Source: an uncultured Porphyromonas sp.
Lineage (GTDB): Bacteria; Bacteroidota; Bacteroidia; Bacteroidales; Porphyromonadaceae
Reading direction: 5' to 3'
Length of the DNA stretch: 64,000 nt
Assembly: GCA_934364985.1 (NCBI GenBank)
Contig: CAKRMU010000008.1
Location: 1 to 64,000 of the forward strand
Under the pieces are notes generated by a model. That model ran no database searches and was not told the DNA's origin. It saw only the letters and a program-made list of their open reading frames with translations. Shown in pieces: positions 1-8,376 of this stretch (position 1 is its first letter; every line of letters starts with the position of its first letter). A program made the position numbers and the translations under genes.

Positions 1-201
1 CTCACCCCTCGTGAATGTGCACGAATGCAAGGGTTCCCGGACTCGTTTATCATGGATGAGAATACCAATCAAGCTTATAAACAATTTGGGAATAGCGTCC
101 CCATCAATGTCCTTGTCGCCATCGGTCGCTCGATTATTAAACGCTATAAAGACTCGCAGTATTCAAGAGAAAAGGGGAGAGATCAGAGGAGGGATAATTA
201 A
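1..201 (+). CDS. DNA (cytosine-5-)-methyltransferase, C-terminal end (partial)
   Basis: Frame 1 is open from the first base to a TAA at 199-201 and encodes 66 residues. It starts with LTPRECARMQGFPDSF and continues to AYKQFGNSVPINV. These match the conserved last motifs (IX and X) of C5-cytosine DNA methyltransferases: the LTPRE..R.QGFP block and the GNSV block that closes the SAM-binding fold. The C-terminus is very basic and polar (KDSQYSREKGRDQRRDN). The catalytic PCQ motif and target-recognition domain lie outside the window, so the recognition sequence is unknown. Whether it is an orphan or part of a restriction-modification system cannot be seen. The next gene starts 22 bases downstream on the same strand. 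Confidence 0.85.
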   Translation, partial: LTPRECARMQGFPDSFIMDENTNQAYKQFGNSVPINVLVAIGRSIIKRYKDSQYSREKGRDQRRDN

Positions 202-223
202 GTAGAAACAAAAAACAAATGAT

Positions 224-721
224 ATGAATGAGCTGAATAATACTCCGGCAAAGCGATATTTAATTGCCGTGGACTTTGACGGTACCATTGTCACACACCG
301 TTACCCTAAGATCGGGGAGGAAATCCCAGGGGCTGTCGAGACCCTAAAGCAATTGATCCGTGATGGGCATCAATTGATACTATGGTCTGTACGCGAACGA
401 AGTCTACTTGACGAGGCTCTGCAGTGGTGTACCGAACGTGGGCTGACTTTCTACTCTGTTAATAGCAACTTCCCCGAAGAGCGAGACGAGGATAGGCATT
501 TTTCGCGAAAGCTTCAAGCGGATATATTTATCGACGACAGGTCTCTCGGAGGATTGCCACCATGGGAGACGATTTACCAGATGATCAGTAAGGGGAAACC
601 TTTTGAGCCTGCACCCTCTGCCCGTGTTGTAGTGGATGATGTGCAACGCGAGATGATGGAGCGTTACAGCCGAGGTAATAATAAGAAAAAAGGCGGTGGC
701 CTTTTTTCCCGCTTCAAATAG
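224..721 (+). CDS. HAD-superfamily small phosphatase/hydrolase
   Basis: A 165-residue cytosolic protein with HAD motif I, DFDGT, at residues 17-21 (nucleophile D17, acid/base D19). A motif II-like strand LILWSVRE has its Ser near residue 55. A Lys lies near residue 96, and the motif IV acidic pair is in FIDDRS at 104-105. No cap domain is apparent. This fits the short BT0820-like HAD hydrolases of Bacteroidota, whose substrates are generally unknown. The tail is Lys/Gly-rich (NNKKKGGG). The ATG at 224 was chosen because the reading frame aligns the motif at the usual distance from the N-terminus. The gene ends one base before the stop of the convergent glycosyltransferase gene. Its substrate cannot be inferred from the neighbours. 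Confidence 0.8.
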   Translation: MNELNNTPAKRYLIAVDFDGTIVTHRYPKIGEEIPGAVETLKQLIRDGHQLILWSVRERSLLDEALQWCTERGLTFYSVNSNFPEERDEDRHFSRKLQADIFIDDRSLGGLPPWETIYQMISKGKPFEPAPSARVVVDDVQREMMERYSRGNNKKKGGGLFSRFK

Positions 722-722
722 T

Positions 723-1940
723 CTATTCGGAACCCTTATAGAGGGTCATCAGTTGTGTCCCAATGACATCAGTGGAGAAATGGGCAACACTCTTCGCTAT
801 CTCTCTGCGTGAGGTCTCTTTATGCTTTAATAGCCAATCGATAACGCTTTGTGCCATCATCCGTGTGTCGTAAGCTGGGACTAAAGCTCCATTGACCCCA
901 CTAATAATCATATCCGAGATACCCCCAACGTCAAAAGCGACTGAGGGGGTACCGCAAGCCAAAGCCTCTAATATGGTTTGCCCCATTGTCTCATAGCGTG
1001 ACGTAGATAGCAATAGTGTCCCCTTTTGGTAGAGCGAAACGAGGTGCTTTTGGTCAATACCCTCGATATGCTCAATAGCTATCGGAAAACCTTGAAGTGC
1101 CTCCTTGTGTTTGGTTTTACCCACTAAATAAAGGCGAGCGTTCGCCATCAACTGAGGATTTATCTCGGTAGCTGTGGTGAGCATTTGCCGTAAGTAGTCC
1201 AGCCCTTTTACGGGGTCATCTAACTTTGATGCCACGAATAGCAGTCGGGCAACATCCTCATCCTCAAGGGTGGTATTAGGGTAAAATACTTGGATATCGA
1301 TAGGATTATGCACCACAGATATCTGACTCTCTCTTGTCAGCGTTGCCCCTATAGCGACCTCCTTAATATGATTGCTAACTGCGATAAAATGCACTCGAGA
1401 AAGGGGCAAATGGCTTTTCTTAAGGAAAATGCTATGGGCTCTATCGCTCGTGCTATCAGACCTAAGAATAGGGCAATCTCCGCACATCGTTTTGTACTTG
1501 TGACAAAATGATGTGGCACCACTATCATCTATCATATATGGCAAATGGCATCCTCCCGTAAGTGGCCATAGGTCATGGAGCGACCAAAATATCCTCTTGC
1601 CCTCCATTGATAGTAATCTCTCAATGCCCCGAAGTGACACAAAGCCCTGCTGTACCCACTGAATATGGATGACTTCAGCCCACTCAACCCATGGGTGATC
1701 AGCGATATTAACACCAAGAGACGCCGTGGAAAAGCGGAAGAGCATATCGCTATGCCCTCGCACCACGAAGTAGGTATCCAACCGCTCCAAAAGAAACCGC
1801 ACCTGCCACTTATACCCATAACCCGTTATCGTAAGTAACCGAACATCAGCTCCTCTCGCTTGTAATGCCTCCATAGCTCTTGCCGTGGCAATCGCAGCTC
1901 CTCCCCCACTCGGATAGGTATTCAGTAGGAGTACCCTCAT
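723..1940 (-). CDS. Glycosyltransferase, GT4-type (GT-B fold)
   Basis: A 405-residue protein beginning MRVLLLNTYPSGGGAA, the typical N-terminal nucleotide-fold start of GT-B enzymes with a glycine-rich acceptor loop. The C-terminal half carries the EX7E motif (E317 to E325, ETMGQTILE) followed by ACGTPSVAFDVGG, the sugar-nucleotide binding signature of family 4/1 glycosyltransferases. It probably adds a sugar to a cell-surface polysaccharide or LPS core, but donor and acceptor are unknown. It is the last gene of the ten-gene minus-strand run starting at kdsA. Its start overlaps the pdxB stop by four bases (ATGA), indicating translational coupling. The kdsA link makes an LPS role attractive but unproven. 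Confidence 0.85.
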   Translation of the reverse strand: MRVLLLNTYPSGGGAAIATARAMEALQARGADVRLLTITGYGYKWQVRFLLERLDTYFVVRGHSDMLFRFSTASLGVNIADHPWVEWAEVIHIQWVQQGFVSLRGIERLLSMEGKRIFWSLHDLWPLTGGCHLPYMIDDSGATSFCHKYKTMCGDCPILRSDSTSDRAHSIFLKKSHLPLSRVHFIAVSNHIKEVAIGATLTRESQISVVHNPIDIQVFYPNTTLEDEDVARLLFVASKLDDPVKGLDYLRQMLTTATEINPQLMANARLYLVGKTKHKEALQGFPIAIEHIEGIDQKHLVSLYQKGTLLLSTSRYETMGQTILEALACGTPSVAFDVGGISDMIISGVNGALVPAYDTRMMAQSVIDWLLKHKETSRREIAKSVAHFSTDVIGTQLMTLYKGSE

Positions 1941-3061
1941 TTTTTTCTTACCCTAAAGCCGAGGGCTTCGGCAGAAAAGGCTTCGGCTCCTACCTCATCC
2001 GCCATCAACGTATACTGGGAGGGCTCATAGGGATAATGGTATTCTTTCCGCAAGCGTTCAAATGAATCGGTTTGTGCCCTAAGGGTTTTATCTATTTCAC
2101 GTATATTAAATGCCTTAAGGAGAGCCTGAGAGAGAGGTGCCTCGTTGGGAGTCAATCTCAATAAAGGATCCTCTAATGGAGGAGGGGTAAGCAGGGCATC
2201 GACATCCTCCTCTAACCCAAAAAATGCCATGCCTTTTTGGACAGCTATTCTCGCCCCATTGGCTTTACCTTGTGCCGAAAAACCAGCGATATGTGGGGTG
2301 GCTAACCAGGCTTTATCAAGTAACTCTCGTGAAATATGAGGCTCATTTTCCCAACAATCCAGCACCACGGAGTCGATATGCCCATCCGCCAAACCTCTGA
2401 TAAGTGCTTGCGTATCTGTGACACTTCCCCGACAAGCATTTACGATAATCGGCGACTTTTGGAGAGACTCAACAAACGCTGTATCTACGAGATGATAAGT
2501 AGGGTATTTACCATTCATCTCAAGGGGAACATGAAGTGTGATGATATCCGAAGCCTGAGCTATCTCTCTAAGCGATACAAAACTTTGCTCACCCTCCTTC
2601 TCGGCTCTCGGTGGATCGTTAAGCAACACTTTCAAGCCAAGTGCTTCGGCATTTCTCTTGATCAATTTTCCTACATGCCCCACCCCGACTATCCCCAATA
2701 CTTTGCCGTGGAGGTCGTAGCCTCGCTCCTCACTTAATAGAGCCATGGCTGTGGCAAAATACTGTGCAACGGCCTCAGCATTACACCCAGGGGCATTGTA
2801 CCATGTGATACCCATCCGAGCACAATAGCCGGTATCAATATGGTCAAAACCTATCGTAGCTGACGTGATAAGGCGGACTCGCGAACCTCTGAGTAGGGCT
2901 TCATCGCACCGTGTAATACTACGTATGATAAGCCAATCAGCATCCCTAATAGCATCAGGAGCAAAACGTGCCGAGGGTAAGTAGGTGACTTCTCCCAAAC
3001 GCTCTATCACTCCTCTAAGATATGGAATGGACGATTCTGCTACAATCTTGATGCTTTTCAT
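1937..3061 (-). CDS. pdxB: Erythronate-4-phosphate dehydrogenase
   Basis: A 374-residue D-2-hydroxyacid dehydrogenase. It oxidises 4-phosphoerythronate to 2-oxo-3-hydroxy-4-phosphobutanoate, the second step of DXP-dependent pyridoxal phosphate synthesis. The NAD-binding glycine motif GVGHVG is at 126-131. The catalytic triad of the family is visible as R211 (NACRGSV), E240 (DCWENEP) and H257 (TPHIAG). The C-terminal extension beyond residue 290, ending in a basic tail, corresponds to the PdxB dimerisation domain and separates it from plain SerA- or LdhA-type enzymes. It lies 21 bases after the ABC ATPase gene and overlaps the glycosyltransferase by four bases, within one long operon. Confidence 0.92.
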   Translation of the reverse strand: MKSIKIVAESSIPYLRGVIERLGEVTYLPSARFAPDAIRDADWLIIRSITRCDEALLRGSRVRLITSATIGFDHIDTGYCARMGITWYNAPGCNAEAVAQYFATAMALLSEERGYDLHGKVLGIVGVGHVGKLIKRNAEALGLKVLLNDPPRAEKEGEQSFVSLREIAQASDIITLHVPLEMNGKYPTYHLVDTAFVESLQKSPIIVNACRGSVTDTQALIRGLADGHIDSVVLDCWENEPHISRELLDKAWLATPHIAGFSAQGKANGARIAVQKGMAFFGLEEDVDALLTPPPLEDPLLRLTPNEAPLSQALLKAFNIREIDKTLRAQTDSFERLRKEYHYPYEPSQYTLMADEVGAEAFSAEALGFRVRKK

Positions 3062-3082
3062 TAATACTAATATCTCTTCGGG

Positions 3083-3739
3083 TTACTCCTCAATGAGGGA
3101 ATGATCAATATGCACGATACGTGTCGCCAGCTGCCGAAGCTGAGGTAAGTTATGCGAAACCATAATAATCGCCGAGTGTCGCTGTAACACTGGCAACAAC
3201 CCACATAGAGCATTCTCAAAAACTCTATCGACGAATGTCGCAGGCTCATCTAATACCAAGAGGTCAGGGCTACTGACAATAGCTCGTGCCAAAAGCACAC
3301 GCTGAAGCTGTCCCCCCGATAGCTTACCTATAGGGCGTCCCTGATAGTCCGATAGAGCGACTGCCCTAAGTGCTTGCTCTATTTTGCTTCTCGTTTCTTT
3401 GTGAGTGAGTCTATCTTTAGCTACGTACAGCCCACTCCTAACAACCTCCTCCACAGATATCGGAAAAGATTTATCCAACACATTCTGCTGAGGCATATAA
3501 CCAATATTGAGCTTAGGGATAGGATTTCCAGAAGGGGAATAGTAGGTAATCCTACCTGCTCGTGGCGGTATTTGCCCCAGCAAAGCCCTAACAAAAGTGG
3601 TCTTCCCTGCACCATTAGGTCCAGAGATACCCACAAAATCATTAGGCGAAATACTAAATGAGATCGACTTTAGTAGGCTCGGCTCATCATCATAACCCAG
3701 ATCTAAGCCCTCTGCCATTAGTATCGGATGTGGATTCAT
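3083..3739 (-). CDS. znuC: ABC transporter ATP-binding protein, zinc/manganese type
   Basis: A 218-residue ABC ATPase. The Walker A motif GPNGAGKTT is at 40-48. The signature is LSGGQLQR, Walker B is LLVLDEP, and the H-loop His is in MVSHNL. Length and the preceding cluster-9 substrate-binding lipoprotein point to the ZnuC/TroB group, which powers Zn(II) or Mn(II) uptake. Its start overlaps the stop of that binding-protein gene by one base, so the two are coupled. The oddity is that no cluster-9 membrane permease (ZnuB) follows or precedes it; the next gene is pdxB. The permease must be encoded elsewhere or be missing. Metal specificity cannot be read from the ATPase. Confidence 0.85.
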   Translation of the reverse strand: MNPHPILMAEGLDLGYDDEPSLLKSISFSISPNDFVGISGPNGAGKTTFVRALLGQIPPRAGRITYYSPSGNPIPKLNIGYMPQQNVLDKSFPISVEEVVRSGLYVAKDRLTHKETRSKIEQALRAVALSDYQGRPIGKLSGGQLQRVLLARAIVSSPDLLVLDEPATFVDRVFENALCGLLPVLQRHSAIIMVSHNLPQLRQLATRIVHIDHSLIEE

Positions 3740-4593
3740 TATTCAAATGCCTTGATTAGTCGTGTCATCTCCTCTGCCCAGTCCTCAGCCAATGGCTGCA
3801 CCTGCAATATCTCTATCCCAAGTTGTTGAGCGACATTGTAGCAACTCTTAGTATCATACTCCTTCTGAACAAATACCGCCCTTGTCTCCATCGACTTTGC
3901 CTTTTCGATAAGCCGAACTAAGTGACGAGGTGTAGGCTCTATACCATTCTCCTCAATCGACAGCTGGGTCAAGCCCCATTCGTCAGCGAATAACGAGAGC
4001 GACGGATGATAAATAACGAACGCTACCTTGGGGCGATCCTTAAAGACATTATTGCCGAGTGTCTCCACCTCAGTAAAGACCGGAAGCAACTCTTGATCGT
4101 AATTCTCTCGAAACTGATCCGCCTCCTCCGGGAATAGTTTTATGGCTTCCGAAAGCATTGCTTCCGCCATAGCTCTCCCTCCGGTGAGGGAAGTCCAATA
4201 GTGCGGGTCGCCATAAACGTGGGCATGAGTGTGCTCTCCGTCGTGGCTAAAGATGATATCCTGTGGCACAAATTGCGATATCTCTACTACCTTAACGCTA
4301 TCTGGGAGACTGACCATCCACTGCTTCTCAAAGGGCAATGTCCCTACGGCGAAGTACGCTACAGAGGATTGTAGTGTGGCAATATCTTGGGGTGAAGGAT
4401 CGTATAATTCGGGATTATTACCCTTGGGGACGAGGACATGTATCGAGGCTTTATCCCCTATTATCTTCTCTAAAAAGTACTTCTGAGGGAGTAGACTTAC
4501 GGAGATCGTTGCTCGCTCTGTGGTAGAAACGCTCCGACAGCTTGGCAATATCACAGCCACTAATATCAGGAATATCAATAGGATTTTTCTCAT
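3739..4593 (-). CDS. znuA: Zinc-type ABC transporter substrate-binding lipoprotein
   Basis: A 284-residue cluster-9 (ZnuA/TroA) metal-binding protein. The N-terminus is a lipoprotein signal with lipobox LPSC (lipidated C19), so it is membrane anchored. A His/Asp-rich loop HDGEHTHAHVYGDPHYW contains H117, H121, H123, H125 and H131, typical of zinc-binding members. FVIYHPSLSLFADEWG and the C-terminal acidic region complete the family pattern. The usual first His ligand region near residue 60 reads KGNNPELYDPSP, without His, so one ligand may be supplied differently. The start overlaps the antiporter stop by four bases and the stop overlaps the ATPase start by one base. Zinc is the likeliest metal. 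Confidence 0.87.
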   Translation of the reverse strand: MRKILLIFLILVAVILPSCRSVSTTERATISVSLLPQKYFLEKIIGDKASIHVLVPKGNNPELYDPSPQDIATLQSSVAYFAVGTLPFEKQWMVSLPDSVKVVEISQFVPQDIIFSHDGEHTHAHVYGDPHYWTSLTGGRAMAEAMLSEAIKLFPEEADQFRENYDQELLPVFTEVETLGNNVFKDRPKVAFVIYHPSLSLFADEWGLTQLSIEENGIEPTPRHLVRLIEKAKSMETRAVFVQKEYDTKSCYNVAQQLGIEILQVQPLAEDWAEEMTRLIKAFE

Positions 4594-5552
4594 AATGCAT
4601 TCGAAATAAGTACGGCATTATAGGCAACGAATACTATAAGCATCATCAACCCTTCTGCCCTATTAATCTCCCTCTTTCCCCAAAAGAGAGCGAACCCGAA
4701 GGCGATAATTATGGCAACGAGTTGCATCCATATATCAAGTGTAGTGAAGGTAAGATCTCTTAGCGGACGAATAGTCCCTGAGATGCCGAGTACAAAGAAG
4801 ATGTTAAAGATATTACTCCCAACTACATTCCCGACGGCTATACCTGTATTCTTTTTTGACGCTGCGACAATGGAGGTAGCCAACTCCGGCAAAGAGGTAC
4901 CCCATGCTACGAGCGTGAGACCTATGAGAGTATCGCTCACGCCTATATCTTTAGCTATCGCCGAAGCGTTATTTACGAAGATATTTCCACCCACAACTAA
5001 TGCTCCCAAACCTGCCACTATCATGAGGGTACTTACTGCCCAATGGATCTCTTTAGCAGGTACTTCGGGAGTCTCGTCTTGACCATTCTTTCCCATGTAT
5101 ATTGTATAAAGCAGAAAAAGAATACCCATTATCGTAAGGATGATACTCTCTACCCGCGTTACCATTGGGGGCAATCCATCGAGTGCCATATCCGATAGTA
5201 CCACTAAGAGAATGCACGCTGCGAGGATGGCGATCGGAATATCAAAACGGACGGAATTCAGATGTACGGGCAGTGGATGTATGAGAGCAGTGATACCTAA
5301 TATCGCCAAGACGTTAAAGATATTACTACCGATAACGTTTCCGATGGCTATACCTCCATTCCCCTCTATACCGCTCACGATGCTCACGGCAAGCTCGGGT
5401 GCCGAGGTCCCAAATGCCACTATCGTTAATCCAATTATGATTTGCGGAATCTTAAACTTTCGAGCAAGAGCTGAGGCTCCGTCGGTAAGTAGATTGGCTC
5501 CACCCATAATAACGACTAAGCCTACTACGACTAAAAGAATATATTTAACCAT
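4590..5552 (-). CDS. Calcium/sodium antiporter (CaCA family, YrbG-like)
   Basis: A 320-residue integral membrane protein with about ten hydrophobic segments arranged as an internal duplication. The two alpha repeats of the CaCA family are clear. The first is GTSAPELAVSIVSG followed by GNVIGSNIFN, near residues 48-85. The second is GTSLPELATSIVAA followed by GNVVGSNIFN in the second half. The Glu of each PEL motif and the Asn of GSN are the cation-binding residues of this family. It exchanges Ca2+ (or another divalent cation) for Na+ across the inner membrane. It sits 19 bases after the histidine phosphatase gene and overlaps the metal-binding lipoprotein gene by four bases, forming a cation-transport cluster. 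Confidence 0.92.
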   Translation of the reverse strand: MVKYILLVVVGLVVIMGGANLLTDGASALARKFKIPQIIIGLTIVAFGTSAPELAVSIVSGIEGNGGIAIGNVIGSNIFNVLAILGITALIHPLPVHLNSVRFDIPIAILAACILLVVLSDMALDGLPPMVTRVESIILTIMGILFLLYTIYMGKNGQDETPEVPAKEIHWAVSTLMIVAGLGALVVGGNIFVNNASAIAKDIGVSDTLIGLTLVAWGTSLPELATSIVAASKKNTGIAVGNVVGSNIFNIFFVLGISGTIRPLRDLTFTTLDIWMQLVAIIIAFGFALFWGKREINRAEGLMMLIVFVAYNAVLISNAL

Positions 5553-5571
5553 ATCTTATTTATCTCTGTTG

Positions 5572-6150
5572 TCACTCTACGCAAATGCGACTATCTAAAT
5601 GTGTATACTCTAATGTGGTGATGGAGCCGTAATCGGGTACGTGTGTAAATATCCGCTCCATGTCTATTGCTCCATGTAGGTATCGTGCTGTATTCACAAC
5701 GCCTCCGTGACAAAAAACAGCGACCCTGCGATATCGCATCATCCGGAGATCCGTAATAAAACTTTTGACCCTCAGTAATAGGTCGTCCATTGTTTCACCA
5801 TTTGGTGGGACGATATGCCCGGTATGGTCTACAAAGGTATGCCGGTCTGGGTGTGTCTGAAGTAGCTCTTCTATTTCAGCCCACGTCTTAAGCTCCCACG
5901 CTCCGAAACTCCTCTCCATGACCCGTTCGTCGGGGATAGCGATGCTACTAAAGCCACAATGCTCACATAGTTTAAGTGCTCTTGAGAGTGGACTGGTGTA
6001 TATTGCATCGTATTTATGATGCTGGAGAAGGGTCTTAACGACTTCAGCTTCATGAGGAAAAGAGTCTGCCACCCGGACATCCGTCTGCCCATAACAAAGT
6101 TCGCCAGATATCTGCAAAGAGGTGTGCCGGATCCAATCAATCGTCAGCAT
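5572..6150 (-). CDS. Histidine phosphatase family protein, possible alpha-ribazole phosphatase
   Basis: A 192-residue branch-1 histidine phosphatase. The RHT motif at residues 8-10 supplies the phospho-accepting His9. SFGAWE holds the catalytic Glu region, and FCHGGVV holds the second catalytic His. The CYGQTDV segment after the first motif is typical of the proteins annotated as alpha-ribazole phosphatase (CobC), which act in the late cobalamin nucleotide-loop pathway. General phosphoglycerate-mutase-like phosphatases share these features, so the B12 role is inference. It is of interest because two cobalamin riboswitches occur elsewhere in the window. Its start overlaps the preceding S4 gene stop by one base (TAATG). 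Confidence 0.72.
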   Translation of the reverse strand: MLTIDWIRHTSLQISGELCYGQTDVRVADSFPHEAEVVKTLLQHHKYDAIYTSPLSRALKLCEHCGFSSIAIPDERVMERSFGAWELKTWAEIEELLQTHPDRHTFVDHTGHIVPPNGETMDDLLLRVKSFITDLRMMRYRRVAVFCHGGVVNTARYLHGAIDMERIFTHVPDYGSITTLEYTHLDSRICVE

Positions 6151-6500
6151 TAATAGTCCACTTCGTAATTTTTGCCGTGGCGTTTCTTGTCTTTGTCTTT
6201 ACGACCTTTCCTAAGGTCTTTACTCTTAGGGTTATCAAAGAAAGCCTGATCCTCTTTGTTGTGACTTCCGTACTTTTCGCCTGTTTGTTTCTCGGCGGCC
6301 TCTCGGCTGAATTTCCGAAATAGCCCTTTAAGGGGTATCGCTACATCATCGAGGCATACTTCATCGGTCACCTCAGCTTTTGCACCGATATCCGCTATTT
6401 CTCCGTTAAGCTTAACGCGACCTTGGCGGATCAATTCCTCTGCTTCTTTGCGTGTGTACTCGTGGTATTCGCTTACGATACGACTGATGCGCACTTCCAT
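6150..6500 (-). CDS. S4-domain RNA-binding protein
   Basis: A 116-residue protein. Residues 1-50 (VRISRIVSEYHEYTRKEAEELI, then GRVKLNGEI) form an S4 RNA-binding domain. The rest is a lysine-rich basic tail (SKDLRKGRKDKDKKRHGKN) with no catalytic domain. It could be an Hsp15-like ribosome-recycling factor, or a free-standing S4 module related to the N-terminus of RsuA/RluB pseudouridine synthases; the sequence does not decide. It follows miaA by 24 bases and overlaps the phosphatase gene by one base. The miaA neighbour is consistent with a translation-related role. Confidence 0.75.
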   Translation of the reverse strand: MEVRISRIVSEYHEYTRKEAEELIRQGRVKLNGEIADIGAKAEVTDEVCLDDVAIPLKGLFRKFSREAAEKQTGEKYGSHNKEDQAFFDNPKSKDLRKGRKDKDKKRHGKNYEVDY

Positions 6501-6524
6501 AATCTTGGAAAAAACAATTCTTAC

Positions 6525-7457
6525 TTAGTATTGTATATTATCTGTATTAATCATCTCAAGTATCCGCTCTGCGGTCTCACGGGGGGAGCCACTGGGCTGG
6601 ATATAATTCACTGTAAAACCTCTTCGCTCCATACCACGCACCCAAGTCATTTGGCGTTTAGCAAATTGATGAATGGCAGTCTCAAGCTTGTGGTACATCT
6701 CATCGTAGGAGAGGTGACCTAAGGCATACTCCGTGACATACTTATACTCTAAACCATACCTGAGGAGCTGCTCAGCGGGGACGGCTTTTAATAAAGCTTT
6801 GACCTCATCGACCATCCCAGATGCCAATCTTTTGGACAATCGCTCAGAGATTCTTATCCGTCTCAATTCTCGCGAAATGTCAATACAAAAGATAGGTCCA
6901 TGTAAAGGTCTATGATGCTCGTACCCCACATTTTTAGCCCTTGCTACCTCAATAGCACGGATCAAACGGCGACGATTATCTCTATCTACTCTGGATAAAT
7001 TGCCACCCTCAGCGACAAATGCTCTCTGAAGATCATCTAAAGAAAGCTCCTCCAAAGTAGCACGCAACGACTTATTCTCCCCCACATTAGTCAATTGATA
7101 GCCACCCAGAATTGCCGTCATATATAACCCCGTACCACCACATAATATCTTAGGGGTTTCAGTTGGAAGCTCGTCATAAGCCCGATAAAAATCCTCCATA
7201 TAGCGGTGTAAGTTATACTCCTCACCAGCCTCTGCGATATCTATCATTCGATAGGGAATGCTCACCTCGTCCACACGGTATTCCTCAAGATCCTTGCCGG
7301 TACCTATGTCCATACCCTTATAGACTTGCCGAGAGTCGCCACTAAATATAACTGCTCCGAGCATCTCAGCCAATTGCACTCCTACGGCAGTTTTACCACT
7401 TGCTGTAGGTCCATAAATTGTGATGATATCCATCCCGGAGGGTAGGTTTTTTGGCAT
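6525..7457 (-). CDS. miaA: tRNA dimethylallyltransferase
   Basis: A 310-residue enzyme that transfers the dimethylallyl group of DMAPP to N6 of adenosine 37 in tRNAs reading UNN codons. The P-loop GPTASGKT is at 16-23. It is followed by SGDSRQVYKGMDIGTGK (the conserved DSRQVY substrate loop) and GGTGLYMTAI. The C-terminal block has QMTWVRGM. Length is normal for the family. The annotated ATG lies three bases after the stop of the upstream nucleotidyltransferase; an internal ATG at codon 9 (MDIITIYGPT) would also give a complete enzyme. It belongs to the kdsA-led operon. Confidence 0.95.
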   Translation of the reverse strand: MPKNLPSGMDIITIYGPTASGKTAVGVQLAEMLGAVIFSGDSRQVYKGMDIGTGKDLEEYRVDEVSIPYRMIDIAEAGEEYNLHRYMEDFYRAYDELPTETPKILCGGTGLYMTAILGGYQLTNVGENKSLRATLEELSLDDLQRAFVAEGGNLSRVDRDNRRRLIRAIEVARAKNVGYEHHRPLHGPIFCIDISRELRRIRISERLSKRLASGMVDEVKALLKAVPAEQLLRYGLEYKYVTEYALGHLSYDEMYHKLETAIHQFAKRQMTWVRGMERRGFTVNYIQPSGSPRETAERILEMINTDNIQY

Positions 7458-7460
7458 TAA

Positions 7461-8366
7461 TTACTTAAGCAAATTATGAGGATACTCACCCGCCTCTACA
7501 AGAGATGCAAGCTTAGCTACTACACTTGGCCTATCCTCAGCATAGGTCACCCCAAACCACTGAGATGGGGTATCCAAAATCTCACAGGTTACCTCTCCAC
7601 TTTTAATAAGGTCATTCACGACTGTGGGGATATAAAATTCGCCTTTTTCGCTGTGGAGGTTATCCTTTAAGAACCGCTTAAAAGCCTCATCAGAGTATTC
7701 AAAATAATCGGGTGTGAAGCCCCACATATTCATAGAGACAGGCGTTTGCTCCTCGAGACTAATGCTCTTTCCATCCTCAGATACATACATAATAGTACCT
7801 CCTATCCGCTCGATCTTAGTTCGCTCCACAATATCTGTGAGATAGCCATCAGCATTTTTTTGACACACACCCCGCGAGACGGTTCCACTCTCACTTAGCG
7901 TATTGCCCACACGATATCCCACCATACAGTATTTACCTTTAAGCCCCTCCATGGCACGGAGAGCATCGGCGAGAATACCGAAACTCTCGGCTCCATAAAA
8001 GTCATCTGCATTAATGACGGCAAAGGGTTCATGAATTACCTTTTTACCCATCATCACGGCATGGTTTGTTCCCCAAGGCTTTGTGCGACCTTCAGGACAC
8101 GTAAAGCCCTCAGGCAGACAATCCACACCCTGAAAGACCACTTCCACAGGCACCAAGTGCTGATATTTACTTGCCACCTTATCCATAAAATCCTGCTCGA
8201 AGTCTCGGCGAATCACAAAGACCACTTTCCCAAATCCGGCTTTAACTGCATCATATACGGAGTAGTCCATAATGGTTTCGCCACTTGGACCCACACCATC
8301 TAATTGTTTAAGACCACCATAACGCGACCCCATCCCAGCCGCCAAAACTAAAAGTGTTGGTTTCAT
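7461..8366 (-). CDS. Sugar-nucleotide-type nucleotidyltransferase
   Basis: A 301-residue NTP-transferase. It opens with MKPTLLVLAAGMGSRYGG, the GxGxR nucleotide-binding loop of the GalU/RmlA/GlmU fold. VINADDFYG is the metal-binding acidic strand. GPSGETIMDYSVYDA and the WGFTPDYFEY segment match a Bacteroidota family usually annotated only as nucleotidyltransferase. It likely makes an NDP-sugar, but the sugar cannot be read off. The gene is 10 bases downstream of kdsA, so a role in activating a surface-polysaccharide or LPS sugar is a reasonable inference. It is three bases upstream of miaA. Confidence 0.82.
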   Translation of the reverse strand: MKPTLLVLAAGMGSRYGGLKQLDGVGPSGETIMDYSVYDAVKAGFGKVVFVIRRDFEQDFMDKVASKYQHLVPVEVVFQGVDCLPEGFTCPEGRTKPWGTNHAVMMGKKVIHEPFAVINADDFYGAESFGILADALRAMEGLKGKYCMVGYRVGNTLSESGTVSRGVCQKNADGYLTDIVERTKIERIGGTIMYVSEDGKSISLEEQTPVSMNMWGFTPDYFEYSDEAFKRFLKDNLHSEKGEFYIPTVVNDLIKSGEVTCEILDTPSQWFGVTYAEDRPSVVAKLASLVEAGEYPHNLLK

Positions 8367-8376
8367 ACATCAAAAA

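Noticed and set aside
721..723. Convergent stop codons one base apart (TAG-T-CTA) as a special element
   Set aside because: Tight convergent ends are common; no hairpin or repeat accompanies them.
1290..1511. Plus-strand frames opposite the glycosyltransferase and similar antisense frames elsewhere
   Set aside because: They lie wholly inside well-supported genes on the other strand and show no family motifs.
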